Shown one piece after another: positions 53,001 through 59,100 of a stretch of DNA of 64,000 nucleotides. Origin of the DNA: Homalodisca vitripennis (lineage: Eukaryota > Arthropoda > Insecta > Hemiptera > Cicadellidae); NCBI RefSeq assembly GCF_021130785.1, contig NC_060213.1:134120001-134184000 (forward strand), read 5' to 3'. Under the pieces are notes generated by a model, which was not told the origin of the DNA, did no database searches, and saw only the letters and a list, made by a program, of their open reading frames with translations. Numbering within the stretch: the stretch's first letter is position 1; every line of letters starts with the position of its first letter. The translations under genes and the position numbers were made by a program.

Positions 53001-56000
53001 CCTGATAAATCTTTTTTAGTAACAGAGTACCAAAAACTCTTCTGTGCTATCTGTAATTTATCGGTCGTGTCAACATGATCGGGTCAGTTTTTAAGTTCAA
53101 AAATATTTAATAGCATTTTAATACTACTAGAAGACCTTTTTATGTTAAAAATCTTGTATCTGGGCTAATCGTTATTTAAGGTTTACTTACGCGAATCGTA
53201 TGTAAAGAAATCAATACAAAGATTTTGTAGAAAGTTTAAACTCGACATACCTGTCGAGTGTGAATTTAGTTTCGAAATGTCAACAGTCGAAATCCGATGG
53301 CCTAAAACGAAAAGGTTGTCGGTGGGCTAGGATTTTAACTTTGTGCGAGGTCGTCGCTCCTCAAATTTGCACCTAAATGTACGTAACCACGAGGTCCTTG
53401 ACAAAGATGTAAGCTAGAGACCAAGGGTCACTCTTCTGCTGGAGGAATGCCGGTCCTGCAAGTCACGTGATAGGATCATCGGGTTCATTAGGGACTGTGA
53501 CTTCTTTATCGTCACGTATAATGTCAAACGCAATATATTTTACAAAACAAGTTTGCAGTTGACCTTTGGCACGATGACAGAGCGCGGGCGCGAGCGCGAG
53601 CTGGGAAACCTAACCTCAATTGCTCATCCCATGAGCCACCTATTTACACGGGTATCACGGGGCGCGAGCTGGGAAACCTAACCTCAATTGCTCATCCCAT
53701 GAGCCACCTATTTACACGGGTATCACGGCACGCGAGTTGGGAAACCTAACCCCAATTGCTCATCTCACGGGTCACCTATTTACACGGATTATCACGAGAG
53801 ATTATATTTTTACGAATCAGCGCTATTCTTCTTCTTCGTCTTCTGTGTTTTCGCATAATATTCAAAGAATTCTATGAAAATCCTTCCCATAACTGCTACA
53901 CACATTTCAACACTCTTGCATTTTTACAGAACACACATAATTAATTGTATAAAATTATTTAAAAAAATAAATTAATTTGCAATACTTAGTCAATATTATA
54001 ACTTACTGATATTTGTGTTAAGTTATTTTTTTATACAGATTTATTTTTTAATTATGTTTTTCATATATTCCTTTCAAAACAAATAATTTGAAAACAGAAG
54101 TACTGCATTTTGATTTTCTTATTGGAAACATTTTAATATTATGGTTTTAAACTGGCTTTGACAGACAGTGTAAATTTGTTCCAGCCAATTGCGTAGTCGA
54201 AAACAGCTAGTTACTTGGTTTTCATTTAAAAATAATATTATAACGTCAACATTTTTCATACAATATTTTATTACTTTGGCTTACAACTTTCGGTAACTAC
54301 TAATCCCAAATAAGACATCCCAAAATTGAAGGGTAGCACAATCTATTTAAACACCTAATATACAGTGATATTTAAAAAATCAAAGTGGTGACAACAATTC
54401 ACAATTTTCAACGAATCACATTTTAGTCCCAGAACTGGCTCTAAAGCCAAATAGTTCGTTTTTGTTTAATTTTAGTAACATTTTTGCTGAAATTTCAAAG
54501 CGGCGTGGAAATACTGTGTCAAAAAGTATTACATTACAAGCTGTTTCAAATAATTCTATTGCTAACATGCACAAGTGAAATGAAAATCGATTACTTTTTA
54601 GATATCACACTGAAACAAACAGTATTTCATGCACATGTCTCTCTGTGTATGAGTTTAACACGATGCTCGTGCAGTTTGGTGCGGGGGGGGAAATGAAAAC
54701 TGACGTTAAAACAATTATTCAGTTTTGAAAGACTTTCAGCGCCATAACTTCACAGGTCGTGGATCTATGTTGAAATAATTTACGCGCAAAAATAAACATA
54801 AGTATTAGTCACGCGTCCCCATAATTTTTCAAGTTGAACTTTCCTATGCGCCATTACTTACTGTACAAAATAAGTTAACGTTTAAATATGGAGGAAACAA
54901 ACACTAAACAAATGTATTAATGAATCTAAATTCCGAATAGATGAATTGTAGACCAAAAGTAACGGGCATTGGTAACTTAAACAGCTTGTTGAACAAAATT
55001 TAATCAGATGATATTTGTTTAGCGGAAACCTATGAATGGAAATAGGCCATAGTAGTTTCAACCTATCGGTAAAGGAGACCATAAACGTAAAAGTCGGAAA
55101 GGCCAGTAACCATTCGGCTGAACGGAGAGACATTGTTTTACGATGTAAGTCCAGAATATTTCTCCCCGCCTATGAATTATTCATTAGAACGGAAAATCGA
55201 ATCGGTTCTAAACTCGGTCCCTGAGGTACGCCCGGTTGCTCATGCCGGTGTTGAGCCCATTCCTCTTTTTACAGGAGTTTAGCCTATTGTCACTCGAATT
55301 TTAAATTTGTCCTTTGTACGGCGAGATTTATGCTGCCGGCCCGGTCGCTCGCCGCTGTTCACATCTGCATATACAAGACAGACCGGGGTCTAGAGCCTCC
55401 GCTAGCGTTCTGGGAGCTGCCTCAGGCGTGTCTAACGTCACTTCCGCGTGGTCCGGACAGCCCATGGAGCTGTGGGTCAACGGGACGCTGTCCTGTCCTA
55501 CAGGTGGGCGCAGCTATACTCTAGCTTTGCTTTCCAGTGATTTACCTACAGGATACAAAAATACTAAGAGCCATTTGCCATTTAAAGTTTAAAACCCCAA
55601 CAAATCTCATTTTAATCCTCAACAAATTGACTGCCGGATTTGATGATCTGTAAGTACCATGTGTGTGAAAAGTACTTAGTTTAACTAATGTTCTTATTAA
55701 AAACCCCATTTTCTAGTTACGTCTATGTACAAGATGTCCTAAAAATTATGTACAAATAAAGACTGCGCTGATTTTATAATCATAAGATGAAGCTTGGGAA
55801 ATTTAACGCTAAAAAATTTTTTATCTATTCACAAATTTTTAGTCCTTGTATTTTAAAGTTCCAGGACATCCGAGGCAGTACACCAAAAATCCACAACCAG
55901 ACAGAAAGACTGACATCGAAACAAAATAGAGTGAAAGAAAGGTGTGTAAAGTGACCAAGATTCTTCAAACTTATTTACAACACTCGTGTATAACACATAG

Positions 56001-56130
56001 GTCAAGGCATGTGTTCTTGAATGTTGATTTATTTACAAATCCAGTCAAATATCGGCTTCCAAAACACTCAGACCGACTCACCCTGCCAGTACCAGCTTCC
56101 GACCGCCCCCACAAACAGACGCTTCCCGTC
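14083..56130 (-). CDS. if: Integrin alpha subunit, alpha-PS2/inflated orthologue (17 exons traced, 5' end missing)
   Basis: Cell-surface adhesion receptor alpha chain that pairs with an integrin beta chain, binds extracellular matrix and connects it to the cytoskeleton. Seen directly: WYWQGQ and DDSYLGYSV blade motifs, three calcium loops, the ARPVV start of the thigh, calf domains, an RYRR cleavage site, a C-x4-C-x3-C light-chain motif, a transmembrane helix and a CGFFKR tail. There is no inserted I domain, as expected for the RGD-binding class (alpha-PS2, alpha-V, alpha-5). Exons joined in order: 56082-56130, 51320-51397 (cassette), 46541-46719, 44750-44959, 40238-40343, 38690-38924, 36600-36766, 36335-36483, 35514-35734, 34446-34689, 29426-29595, 28064-28242, 21277-21368, 17919-19880, 17271-17462, 16034-16264, 14083-14181. 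All phases agree. The tail resembles the Drosophila inflated tail more than alpha-PS1 as I remember them, so the symbol is by orthology. Signal peptide and blades 1-2 were not found. Confidence 0.92.
14182..16033 (-). other. Integrin intron before the tail exon
   Basis: Contains AT-rich DNA, decayed fragments of dispersed family R1 around 15190-15310 and 15660-15805, and a 51-bp tandem array next to the donor (15831-16014). No other coding signal was seen. Confidence 0.7.
15831..16014. repeat. 51-bp minisatellite, about 3.6 copies
   Basis: Copies of a unit beginning agtggtgatctagtaactca start at 15831, 15882, 15933 and 15984, an exact 51-bp period with few substitutions. Because 51 is a multiple of three, the plus strand has an open frame with a 17-residue repeat; I consider that a by-product. 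In the integrin sense the array begins about 18 nt inside the intron after the transmembrane exon. Confidence 0.9.
16034..16264 (-). CDS. if: Integrin alpha exon: membrane-proximal stalk and transmembrane helix
   Basis: 231 nt, acceptor TTGGCTCCAG, donor GTGAGC, phase 0 both ends. Starts [20 protein letters not shown] and ends with a single-pass helix [20 protein letters not shown] followed by YLLYK. A 51-bp minisatellite begins about 18 nt downstream of the donor. Confidence 0.93.
16265..17270 (-). other. Integrin intron
   Basis: Intron between the light-chain and transmembrane exons. AT-rich, no element or additional exon recognised. Confidence 0.7.
17271..17462 (-). CDS. if: Integrin alpha exon: furin-type site and light-chain N terminus
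   Basis: 192 nt, acceptor TCATGCGCAG, donor GTGGGT, phase 0 at both ends. Encodes [20 protein letters not shown], then [19 protein letters not shown] and [16 protein letters not shown] fits the furin consensus R-x-K/R-R and sits just before the conserved C-x4-C-x3-C motif, where alpha-V/alpha-PS2 precursors are cut into heavy and light chains. The following strands finish calf-2. Confidence 0.92.
17463..17918 (-). other. Integrin intron after the giant exon
   Basis: 456-nt AT-rich intron with no recognised content. Confidence 0.8.
17919..19880 (-). CDS. if: Integrin alpha giant exon: 654-codon Ser/Gly-rich insertion in the calf-2 cleavage loop
   Basis: 1962 nt, one uninterrupted frame, acceptor GTATGTTTCAG, donor GTATGT; phase 0 at both ends. 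Starts [12 protein letters not shown] and ends NVVEGEESR. Content: a poly-Ser run of about 15 near residues 39-54, a short charged helix-like stretch [17 protein letters not shown], then several hundred residues dominated by Ser, Gly, Tyr, Arg and Asn. Internal repeats are visible: SGYD-T/S-RRTYDA-N/S-AA twice (about residues 420-460) and YSFDV twice (about 480 and 519). No hydrophobic segment and no RGD were seen. It lies between NPLKLK of calf-2 and [14 protein letters not shown], where vertebrate alpha-V has only a few tens of residues. Length, phase and flanking exons make it part of the integrin rather than a separate gene; the function is unknown. Intrinsic disorder is inferred from composition. 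Confidence 0.88.
19881..21276 (-). other. Integrin intron before the giant exon
   Basis: AT-rich, no recognised element. Confidence 0.75.
21277..21368 (-). CDS. if: Integrin alpha exon: calf-2 domain, strand before the cleavage loop
   Basis: 92 nt, acceptor GAATTTTTCAG, donor GTAAGA. Encodes [20 protein letters not shown] and [10 protein letters not shown]. It matches the calf-2 segment (LLYI...GP..C....INPL) that in vertebrate alpha-V directly precedes the short cleaved loop. Here the next exon is the giant Ser/Gly-rich one, joined in phase 0. Confidence 0.9.
21567..25371 (-). mobile_element. hAT-family DNA transposon, 3805 bp, with target duplication
   Basis: Ends are inverted: cagtggcgtaa at 21567 and its complement ttacgccactg ending at 25371. 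An exact 8-bp target duplication ctattcca flanks it (21559-21566 and 25372-25379), the size expected for hAT elements. Inside, on the minus strand, is a decayed TTF zinc-finger/hAT transposase. It lies in an integrin intron in the same orientation as the gene. GC-rich runs of C and G occur just inside both ends. Confidence 0.93.
21968..24741 (-). pseudogene. hAT transposase (TTF zinc finger/ZMYM1-like type), frameshifted
   Basis: Minus-strand pieces in transposase order: a Lys/Glu-rich N terminus (24520-24741), a TTF-type zinc-finger region with WLCYSP and VYCE (24129-24311), a catalytic-core segment with [16 protein letters not shown] (23447-23740), [13 protein letters not shown] and [12 protein letters not shown] (23262-23444), [11 protein letters not shown] (22934-23257), a helical part (22681-22863), and the C-terminal dimerisation region [13 protein letters not shown] (22301-22506) continuing as [16 protein letters not shown] (21968-22139) across a 161-nt intron with GT...AG ends (22140-22300). 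The pieces are in different frames, so it is a pseudogene. Confidence 0.88.
26035..26104 (-). tRNA. tRNA-like sequence (pseudogene or SINE head)
   Basis: Minus strand gives an acceptor-like GGCTCTG pairing mostly with CGGAGCA, an anticodon arm TTCAC-CCGGCAA-GTGAG with a 7-nt loop (GGC would be the triplet) and a T-arm-like CCAGGTTTGAGTCCCGG. Base 33 is C instead of T and the D-arm is poor, so a functional tRNA is unlikely. Could be the head of a tRNA-derived SINE. Confidence 0.4.
26943..27074. repeat. Interlocked inverted repeats (order A-B-A'-B')
   Basis: A = agaagaactaatagattttt... (26943-26970) is inverted at 27011-27040, and B = caatcagaccaatacctaag... (about 26977-27006) is inverted at 27043-27074. 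The arms alternate rather than nest. Near-perfect matches of about 28-31 bp each. Confidence 0.8.
27424..27956 (+). mobile_element. 3' end of an RNase H-class non-LTR retrotransposon, 5'-truncated
   Basis: Plus-strand frame with [11 protein letters not shown], an in-frame TGA at 27616, then [14 protein letters not shown] and the Cys/His pattern [19 protein letters not shown] ending at 27867. This is the conserved C-terminal region after RNase H in I/R1-like elements. It is followed by about 75 nt of 3' UTR and an (aag)n tail near 27940-27956. One nonsense codon; 5' part absent. Confidence 0.8.
28064..28242 (-). CDS. if: Integrin alpha exon: calf-2 domain
   Basis: 179 nt, acceptor GTTTTTGTACAG, donor GTGAGT. 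Encodes [40 protein letters not shown] and [14 protein letters not shown]. The N-x-GPS...WP motif is diagnostic for calf-2 in alpha-V-class integrins. Phase 1 out; the split His codon joins to DYLLYLLEQ. Confidence 0.92.
28243..29425 (-). other. Integrin intron
   Basis: AT-rich, with one TA-flanked MITE (28662-28907). No other coding signal. Confidence 0.7.
28662..28907. mobile_element. MITE with perfect 31-bp terminal inverted repeats, TA-flanked
   Basis: tactgttggcgagagaaaag... (28662-28692) is repeated as its exact complement at 28877-28907. The ends begin and finish with TA, as for Tc1/mariner-type insertions. The 246-bp element has no coding capacity and a GC-rich interior compared with its surroundings. 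Confidence 0.85.
29426..29595 (-). CDS. if: Integrin alpha exon: calf-1 to calf-2
   Basis: 170 nt, acceptor CTGTTTATAG, donor GTGAGC. Encodes [20 protein letters not shown], then [20 protein letters not shown] and [13 protein letters not shown]. Two sequons (NST, NIT). Phase 0 in, phase 2 out; the split Gly joins to [10 protein letters not shown] of the next exon. Confidence 0.9.
30500..30782 (+). pseudogene. hAT transposase C-terminal dimerisation region, decayed
   Basis: Plus-strand translation reads [20 protein letters not shown], then YLRSSVEND, a stop codon, [15 protein letters not shown] and RRSFFVR. The STAxxERxFSxLKxIKTYLRS...LTGLALL pattern is the hAT dimerisation domain. A different hAT lineage from the one at 21567. 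A hAT-like end ctacgccactg occurs at 33691-33701, so the element probably extended to there and was later split by the non-LTR insertion. No matching left end found. Confidence 0.75.
30923..33462 (+). CDS. Reverse transcriptase-RNase H polyprotein of the non-LTR element (N terminus missing)
   Basis: About 845 codons open to TAA at 33462. [65 protein letters not shown] and the catalytic GYADDIVLM. RNase [46 protein letters not shown] and [20 protein letters not shown] with the expected acidic residues. C terminus: [15 protein letters not shown] and [18 protein letters not shown]. Domain order fits I/LOA/R1-like jockey-superfamily elements. There is no native start codon because of the truncation. 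The frame is intact, suggesting recent insertion. Confidence 0.92.
30923..33561 (+). mobile_element. 5'-truncated non-LTR retrotransposon with poly(A) tail and 12-bp target duplication
   Basis: The insertion is bounded by an exact direct repeat acaataaagtgt at 30911-30922 and 33562-33573. The right end is a pure A tract of about 28 nt. The left end starts inside coding sequence, so the endonuclease region is missing. It sits in an integrin intron, antisense to the gene, inside an older hAT remnant. Confidence 0.93.
34446..34689 (-). CDS. if: Integrin alpha exon: calf-1 domain
   Basis: 244 nt, acceptor TTATTTACAG, donor GTGAGT. Encodes [20 protein letters not shown], then [20 protein letters not shown] and [20 protein letters not shown]. 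The NxGEDAYxA-type motif and the paired cysteines around LHCDIGNPL are typical of calf-1. Ends in phase 0 at KEKT. Confidence 0.92.
35054..35235. repeat. Foldback repeat with about 70-bp arms
   Basis: Left arm about 35054-35127 (containing aacaatacttttccaatata) and right arm about 35165-35235 (containing tatattggaaaagtattgtt) are inverted copies with a few mismatches. The 37-nt centre is unpaired. Lies in the intron between the thigh and calf-1 exons, 280 nt from the 35514 donor. Confidence 0.85.
35514..35734 (-). CDS. if: Integrin alpha exon: thigh domain with RRRYRR basic cluster
   Basis: 221 nt, acceptor TCAATTTCAG, donor GTAAGT. Starts [20 protein letters not shown], continues [20 protein letters not shown] and [20 protein letters not shown], and ends [11 protein letters not shown]. 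The D-K-L and L-x-P elements are typical thigh features. The RRRYRR cluster fits the R-x-K/R-R furin consensus and is in an inserted loop; whether it is cut is unknown. Confidence 0.9.
36335..36483 (-). CDS. if: Integrin alpha exon: thigh domain
   Basis: 149 nt, acceptor TGGATTTCAG, donor GTAAAA. Encodes [20 protein letters not shown], then [22 protein letters not shown]. One NQT sequon is present. This is the thigh beta-sandwich segment ending just before PGIRDKL. Confidence 0.9.
36600..36766 (-). CDS. if: Integrin alpha exon: start of thigh domain
   Basis: 167 nt, acceptor TTTATGTGCAG, donor GTAAGT. Encodes [20 protein letters not shown], then [10 protein letters not shown] and [14 protein letters not shown]. 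The RxRPVV-like motif is the usual junction between propeller and thigh; the paired cysteines fit the first thigh disulphide. Phase 2 in, phase 1 out. Confidence 0.9.
36767..38689 (-). other. Integrin intron
   Basis: AT-rich, no recognised elements or exons. Confidence 0.7.
38690..38924 (-). CDS. if: Integrin alpha exon: blade 6 end and blade 7
   Basis: 235 nt, acceptor TTTGTCCCCAG, donor GTGAGT. Encodes [20 protein letters not shown], then [19 protein letters not shown] (third intact calcium loop) and [13 protein letters not shown]. These are FG-GAP blades 6 and 7 closing the beta-propeller. A Lys codon split across the junction leads into ARPVV of the thigh domain. Confidence 0.92.
38925..40237 (-). 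other. Integrin intron
   Basis: AT-rich, with a short (catg)n tract near 39090-39112. Nothing else recognised. Confidence 0.7.
40238..40343 (-). CDS. if: Integrin alpha exon: blade 6, first part
   Basis: 106 nt, acceptor TCATTTTCAG, donor GTGAGT. Encodes [20 protein letters not shown] and then [15 protein letters not shown]. The calcium loop DINKDGYGD is completed across the next junction (GGA|GAT gives G-D). Phase 0 in, phase 1 out. Confidence 0.9.
40344..43390 (-). other. Integrin intron, unique part
   Basis: AT-rich with a short CG/CA alternating tract at about 41025-41045. No exon or element recognised. Confidence 0.6.
43395..43615 (+). repeat. Dispersed repeat family R2
   Basis: Reads ttaccaggcaaagtta... 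aagccctctctaacacttaa ... gacttccgaaccaccaccaa ... gataaccgctgtacccgcta ... gcgcca. The same sequence occurs at 61976-62195 (plus strand) and, inverted, at about 56490-56715. Short, non-coding, about 220 bp: SINE-like, but no clear pol III promoter identified. Confidence 0.85.
43579..44724. repeat. 82-bp minisatellite, 14 copies
   Basis: The marker ccatcggctgttgggaaata occurs at 43618 and then every 82 bp to 44438, then 44518, 44600 and 44682 (one unit is 80 bp). Units are almost identical; a distal variant has ccattggcaattttccatcg instead of ccactggcaatttgccatcg. About 35 bp of each unit is the terminal part of family R2 and about 47 bp is flanking DNA. In the integrin sense it starts 26 nt after the exon ending at 44750. 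Open frames on both strands are by-products. Confidence 0.95.
44750..44959 (-). CDS. if: Integrin alpha exon: blade 5 with calcium loop
   Basis: 210 nt, 70 codons in phase 0, acceptor TTCTGTCCAG, donor GTCAGT. Encodes [20 protein letters not shown] followed by an AYFGYSL FG-GAP motif, the calcium loop DMDGDQLDD, and VIGAPLY. Two N-glycosylation sequons (NVT, NIT) are visible. The donor is weaker than the GTGAGT/GTAAGT donors used elsewhere in the gene, and an 82-bp minisatellite begins 26 nt into the intron. Confidence 0.9.
44960..46540 (-). other. Integrin intron carrying an RT fragment
   Basis: Contains the retrotransposon fragment near the 46541 donor. The rest is AT-rich with no recognised gene. 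Confidence 0.7.
46035..46450 (-). pseudogene. Reverse transcriptase fragment of a non-LTR element
   Basis: Minus-strand frame contains [43 protein letters not shown] and [26 protein letters not shown]...LFxLYINDL is RT motif 4. The position expected for the catalytic YADD reads LLADV, so the active site is lost. Resembles CR1/jockey-like RT, unlike the RNase H-bearing element at 30923. Only the middle of RT remains. Confidence 0.85.
46541..46719 (-). CDS. if: Integrin alpha exon: blade 3 end and blade 4
   Basis: 179 nt, acceptor AATGTTGCAG, donor GTACCG after the codon for Lys. Encodes [11 protein letters not shown]..., then [19 protein letters not shown] and [26 protein letters not shown] and the GMPRG element mark blade 4. 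The calcium loop expected after GDF is degenerate here (Gly-rich, acidic residues missing at usual ligand positions). An unrelated retrotransposon RT fragment lies in the intron about 100 nt downstream of this donor. Confidence 0.9.
46720..51319 (-). other. Integrin intron
   Basis: 4.6 kb, AT-rich. A composite hAT-type MITE is at 50076-50501. No additional exon recognised. Confidence 0.6.
50076..50501. mobile_element. Composite hAT-type MITE of the caaggrcgtagccag family
   Basis: Left end caaaaacgtagccag at 50076, and a complete inverted copy from caagggcgtagccag at 50225 to ctggctagatccttg ending at 50501. The composite is flanked by cttaaaat (50068-50075) and cttaaaac (50502-50509), a 7/8 match to an 8-bp target duplication. 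Related to the copies at 8243 and 10789. Non-coding. Confidence 0.7.
51320..51397 (-). CDS. if: Integrin alpha cassette exon (26 codons), probable equivalent of the alternative alpha-PS2 exon
   Basis: A 78-nt exon with acceptor TGTTTGCAG and donor GTAAAA. It starts and ends in phase 1, so it can be included or skipped without frameshift. It encodes [15 protein letters not shown]... and ends ...ILDEE before a split Gly. Inclusion inserts 26 residues directly after WYWQ and before GQIISQN; skipping gives WYWQGQIISQN, which is the arrangement in vertebrate alpha-V-type subunits. Drosophila alpha-PS2 is known to have an alternatively spliced exon of about 25 residues in this region that alters ligand interaction. 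Equivalence by position and size is inference; the presence of a lone Cys is notable. Confidence 0.8.
52474..52647. repeat. Inverted pair of CTGACGA-hairpin-GAAAC motifs
   Basis: Minus strand 52474-52509 reads CCTGACGAAGAGGAT...ATCCTCGAAACG; plus strand 52612-52647 carries a near copy (tgacgaagaggat...cccttgaaacg). Such ends occur in retroelements, including Penelope-like ones. The pair forms a foldback of about 175 bp. Confidence 0.6.
53593..53797. repeat. 68-bp tandem triplication
   Basis: gagctgggaaacctaacctc recurs with starts 68 bp apart (marker at 53601, 53669 and 53737). The third copy is diverged. GC-richer than its surroundings; each unit is non-coding. Confidence 0.85.
55343..55519 (-). 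other. GC-rich open segment, possible alternative integrin exon
   Basis: On the minus strand an acceptor-like CCCACCTGTAG at about 55500 is followed by GACAGGACAGCGTCCCGTTG. Joined to the WYWQ-G donor this gives [20 protein letters not shown], and the frame continues to [13 protein letters not shown] before a stop near 55343. Weak phase-1 donors (GTCTGT, GTATAT) occur before the stop. The opposite strand is also open, and CxCxCE could be chance. Not supported by homology I can name. Confidence 0.25.
56082..56130 (-). CDS. if: Integrin alpha exon: third propeller blade, WYWQG
   Basis: A 49-nt exon preceded by a TTGTTACAG acceptor and followed by a GTGAGT donor. It encodes [16 protein letters not shown] plus one base of the next codon (G). 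The GAxGSWYWQG motif is a hallmark of blade 3 in alpha-V/alpha-PS2-type integrins. The donor is phase 1, so the next codon is always completed by the downstream acceptor exon; both the cassette exon and the constitutive exon restore GQ after WYWQ. Most 5' exon that I can identify. Confidence 0.85.
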
Positions 56131-56379
56131 CTGTAACAAACACACATGTATTATGTCACTTACATATTACATACTTTTACATATTTCAACATATTCAGGC
56201 ATTTGTACCAAGATATTGTTCAACTTTCAGGATAAACACTTGATGCAAATGATAATTCGATTCCCTTACACTAACGTCTTTTTCATATGAATGTGCTCTT
56301 ATAATTTACAAGTTAAAAGTTCGATAAAGCTTGATATAAAAATTCCAGATTAGATCGAACGTCTCTTAAGATATTTCAC

Positions 56380-57060
56380 TTGCAGGAGGGTTCAACGCAG
56401 CTTGGCTTATACCTTTTAGTTAAACCTACACTGGGTACAGCAAAAACCGATGTGTCACTTAAATCTAGGCAACCTTAATGGTTTCCATGTACCCAATGGC
56501 GTAGTGTAGCGGGTACAACGGTCATCGAGAGATAACGTTATCAAGCAACATCGGGCGTGGCTGCTGCTTGGATGGGTGGCCGCTGGGCGATCCTGTCCTT
56601 GCAAGCAGCCCGCCTGCCCGGCCATTGGTGGTGGTTCGGAAGTCATCTTTAAGCCGTTGGTCCCCAGATTAAGTGTTAGAGAGGGCCTCTTAGCCCTAAC
56701 TTAGCCTGGTAAAACAAGACAAATTTACTTTATGGATGTCCAAGAGCAGCACATCTCTAACGGCAAATTCTCGGGTGCAATGGTAGATCAATAGGTCTAG
56801 TCTACTGTGGGAGATGACTGTTGCAGTTTGTGGAACTCCATAAGTGTTGCTAACCTAAACGTTAGGGCGTGCCACCCCCTGAGCACGTTCACCGGGGAGG
56901 CTGGTGCAGAACTGGCCTCCCCTTCTTCCAAGAGACATGACTGAGATTAATGCCCAAAATCCTTCCTCACGGATCTTGTTATGAGGCGGCCCCTAGTACC
57001 AACCTTACTCATCTAGAATAATGTCACTCCAGAAGCAGCGCAAAGGTCCTTTTAGGGCTA
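56380..57060 (-). repeat. Dispersed repeat R1 interrupted by R2
   Basis: Inverted relative to the copies at 6826 and 11189. Contains tacagcaaaaaccgatgtgt, then an inserted inverted R2 copy (about 56478-56735), then atggatgtccaagagcagca through agtctactgtgggagatgac to gtcactccagaagcagcgca. Confidence 0.8.
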
Positions 57061-58455
57061 GGAATAATTTCTCAGCTTCTTGTCCTAAGAAAAGAAATAT
57101 ATTCCACTTCGCTGGCTACACAAAATAGACCGTTTTAAGCTTCAAAATGTGCATGCATGTTTCCCAGACTAAGGAGGGATAGAAACAACGTGTGTACGGA
57201 ATAGGGATTTTCTGCTCTTGGCTTGATGCCTTCAAGAGATATGCTTGGGATTTTGTTTTGAGACTGACGAAGTAATTTGTCATTAATTATGGTTTGAAAG
57301 CACTCGCTATTATAATTATTATTATTAATTGTTAAGTTGCATTTTACTTATTCTTACAATCCCTCCAATGTAATACAATCTTTGTACTGTTAGACTTAAA
57401 ATTAATTTACGACTTAAGTGTTATTAATGTCATATTTGTTTCTTGCCTAGTGTATTTCTGTTTTTGTTGTAGCTATTTACCATTTTGAACTGCTTGAAAT
57501 GTTTGTATCATACAACAAAAGCTATAATAAATGTAGTAAAACAATTTACAAATTTTCCAATGTTGCCCTATGCAATACTGACATTCGAGAAAATTCAAAT
57601 ATTCATAAATGTCCTTCATATTATGATACCTCTTGAAAAACGATTGAATTATTATTTACGTTAATTAGTAACAATCTCACATTCGCCGTTTAGGAAATGA
57701 AAAAAAAAAAAAAAAAAATTAGTAGGCTAACAGCACACGGGGAGGTTACTATTACAATTATTAGGAATAATTTCTCAGCTTCTTGTCCTAAGAAAAGAAA
57801 TATATTCCACTTCGCTGGCTACACAAAATAGACCGTTTTAAGCTTCAAAATGTGCATGCATGTTTCCCAGACTAAGGAGGGATAGAAACAACGTGTGTAC
57901 GGAATAGGGATTTTCTGCTCTTGGCTTGATGCCTTCAAGAGATATGCTTGGGATTTTGTTTTGAGACTGACGAAGTAATTTGTCATTAATTATGGTTTGA
58001 AAGCACTCGCTATTATAATTATTATTATTAATTGTTAAGTTGCATTTTACTTATTCTTACAATCCCTCCAATGTAATACAATCTTTGTACTGTTAGACTT
58101 AAAATTAATTTACGACTTAAGTGTTATTAATGTCATATTTGTTTCTTGCCTAGTGTATTTCTGTTTTTGTTGTAGCTATTTACCATTTTGAACTGCTTGA
58201 AATGTTTGTATCATACAACAAAAGCTATAATAAATGTAGTAAAACAATTTACAAATTTTCCAATGTTGCCCTATGCAATACTGACATTCGAGAAAATTCA
58301 AATATTCATAAATGTCCTTCATATTATGATACCTCTTGAAAAACGATTGAATTATTATTTACGTTAATTAGTAACAATCTCACATTCGCCGTTTAGGAAA
58401 TGAAAAAAAAAAAAAATTAGTAGGCTAACAGCACACGGGGAGGTTACTATTACAA
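57061..58455. repeat. About 700-bp near-identical tandem duplication
   Basis: ggaataatttctcagcttct begins copies at 57061 and 57764, and both run to aggttactattacaa (57757 and 58455). The only differences seen are the length of one poly(A) tract (57701 versus 58404 region) and the junction. Could be a recent duplication or an assembly duplication of two haplotypes. Contains no recognisable gene. Confidence 0.9.
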
Positions 58456-59100
58456 AATTATCATGCTTTAATGGTTAGATAAGAAATAAATAACGTTAGG
58501 TTTTTCTTTTCGGTTTCCACAGATATATTCACATGTTATTAAAATTATGGTTTGTATTTTTATCTCTTCATTCCACTAACTGCTTCAAAAACTATTAATC
58601 GATTCATAATTTCCGATAGTTCGTCTAAAACAAGAGTTACGCCCTGCAGATGTTCTTGTAGTCGACACCCTACCAGTACTCACATTGAATATAGTATCCG
58701 TGGGTGTAGAGATTCCACTTAGCGGCTAATGCAGAAGGCCGTGGCGCCGGCAGGCAGAGGAACATAACACTCAATTTATGGCGGGCGACAACTGCCTTCT
58801 TGATAGCGTGTTATTTACAAGCGGTAGTGCAACCACATTGCCGCCTTTCACATTGCAGGCGCACTTGCTCTCCGACCAATGCTCTGTACCGTGTTTAAAA
58901 ATAATATTATTAAATGACGTGAGCCAAGTGTAGATAAACGCTTTAAGTTTCACCACAAAAGAACTATTTTAAACTTCAAATACTTTACGACATTATTTCT
59001 GATTGTAGAATTGTGGAGGATTTCTCAATCAATCAACCAATGTTTTATGGCGAAGACATGATATAGCACAAGTGTAGCAAAAGTCAATTCGAGTTCAGAG

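Larger units (their letters stand above)
51398..56081 (-). other. Integrin intron between WYWQG exon and cassette exon
   Basis: Contains an inverted pair of retroelement-like motifs (52474-52647), a 68-bp triplication (53593-53797) and a GC-rich open segment at 55340-55519 that may be an alternative exon. Confidence 0.6.

Noticed and set aside
53400..53480. Possible alternative exon after ACTTGCAG at about 53458
   Set aside because: Gives G-P instead of G-Q, runs to a stop, and lacks a phase-1 donor of reasonable strength.
58771..58956. 61-codon minus-strand frame with KCACNVKGGNVVALPL
   Set aside because: Could not be tied to a family; a neighbouring segment shares ttagccgctaagtgg with 1765, suggesting repeat DNA.
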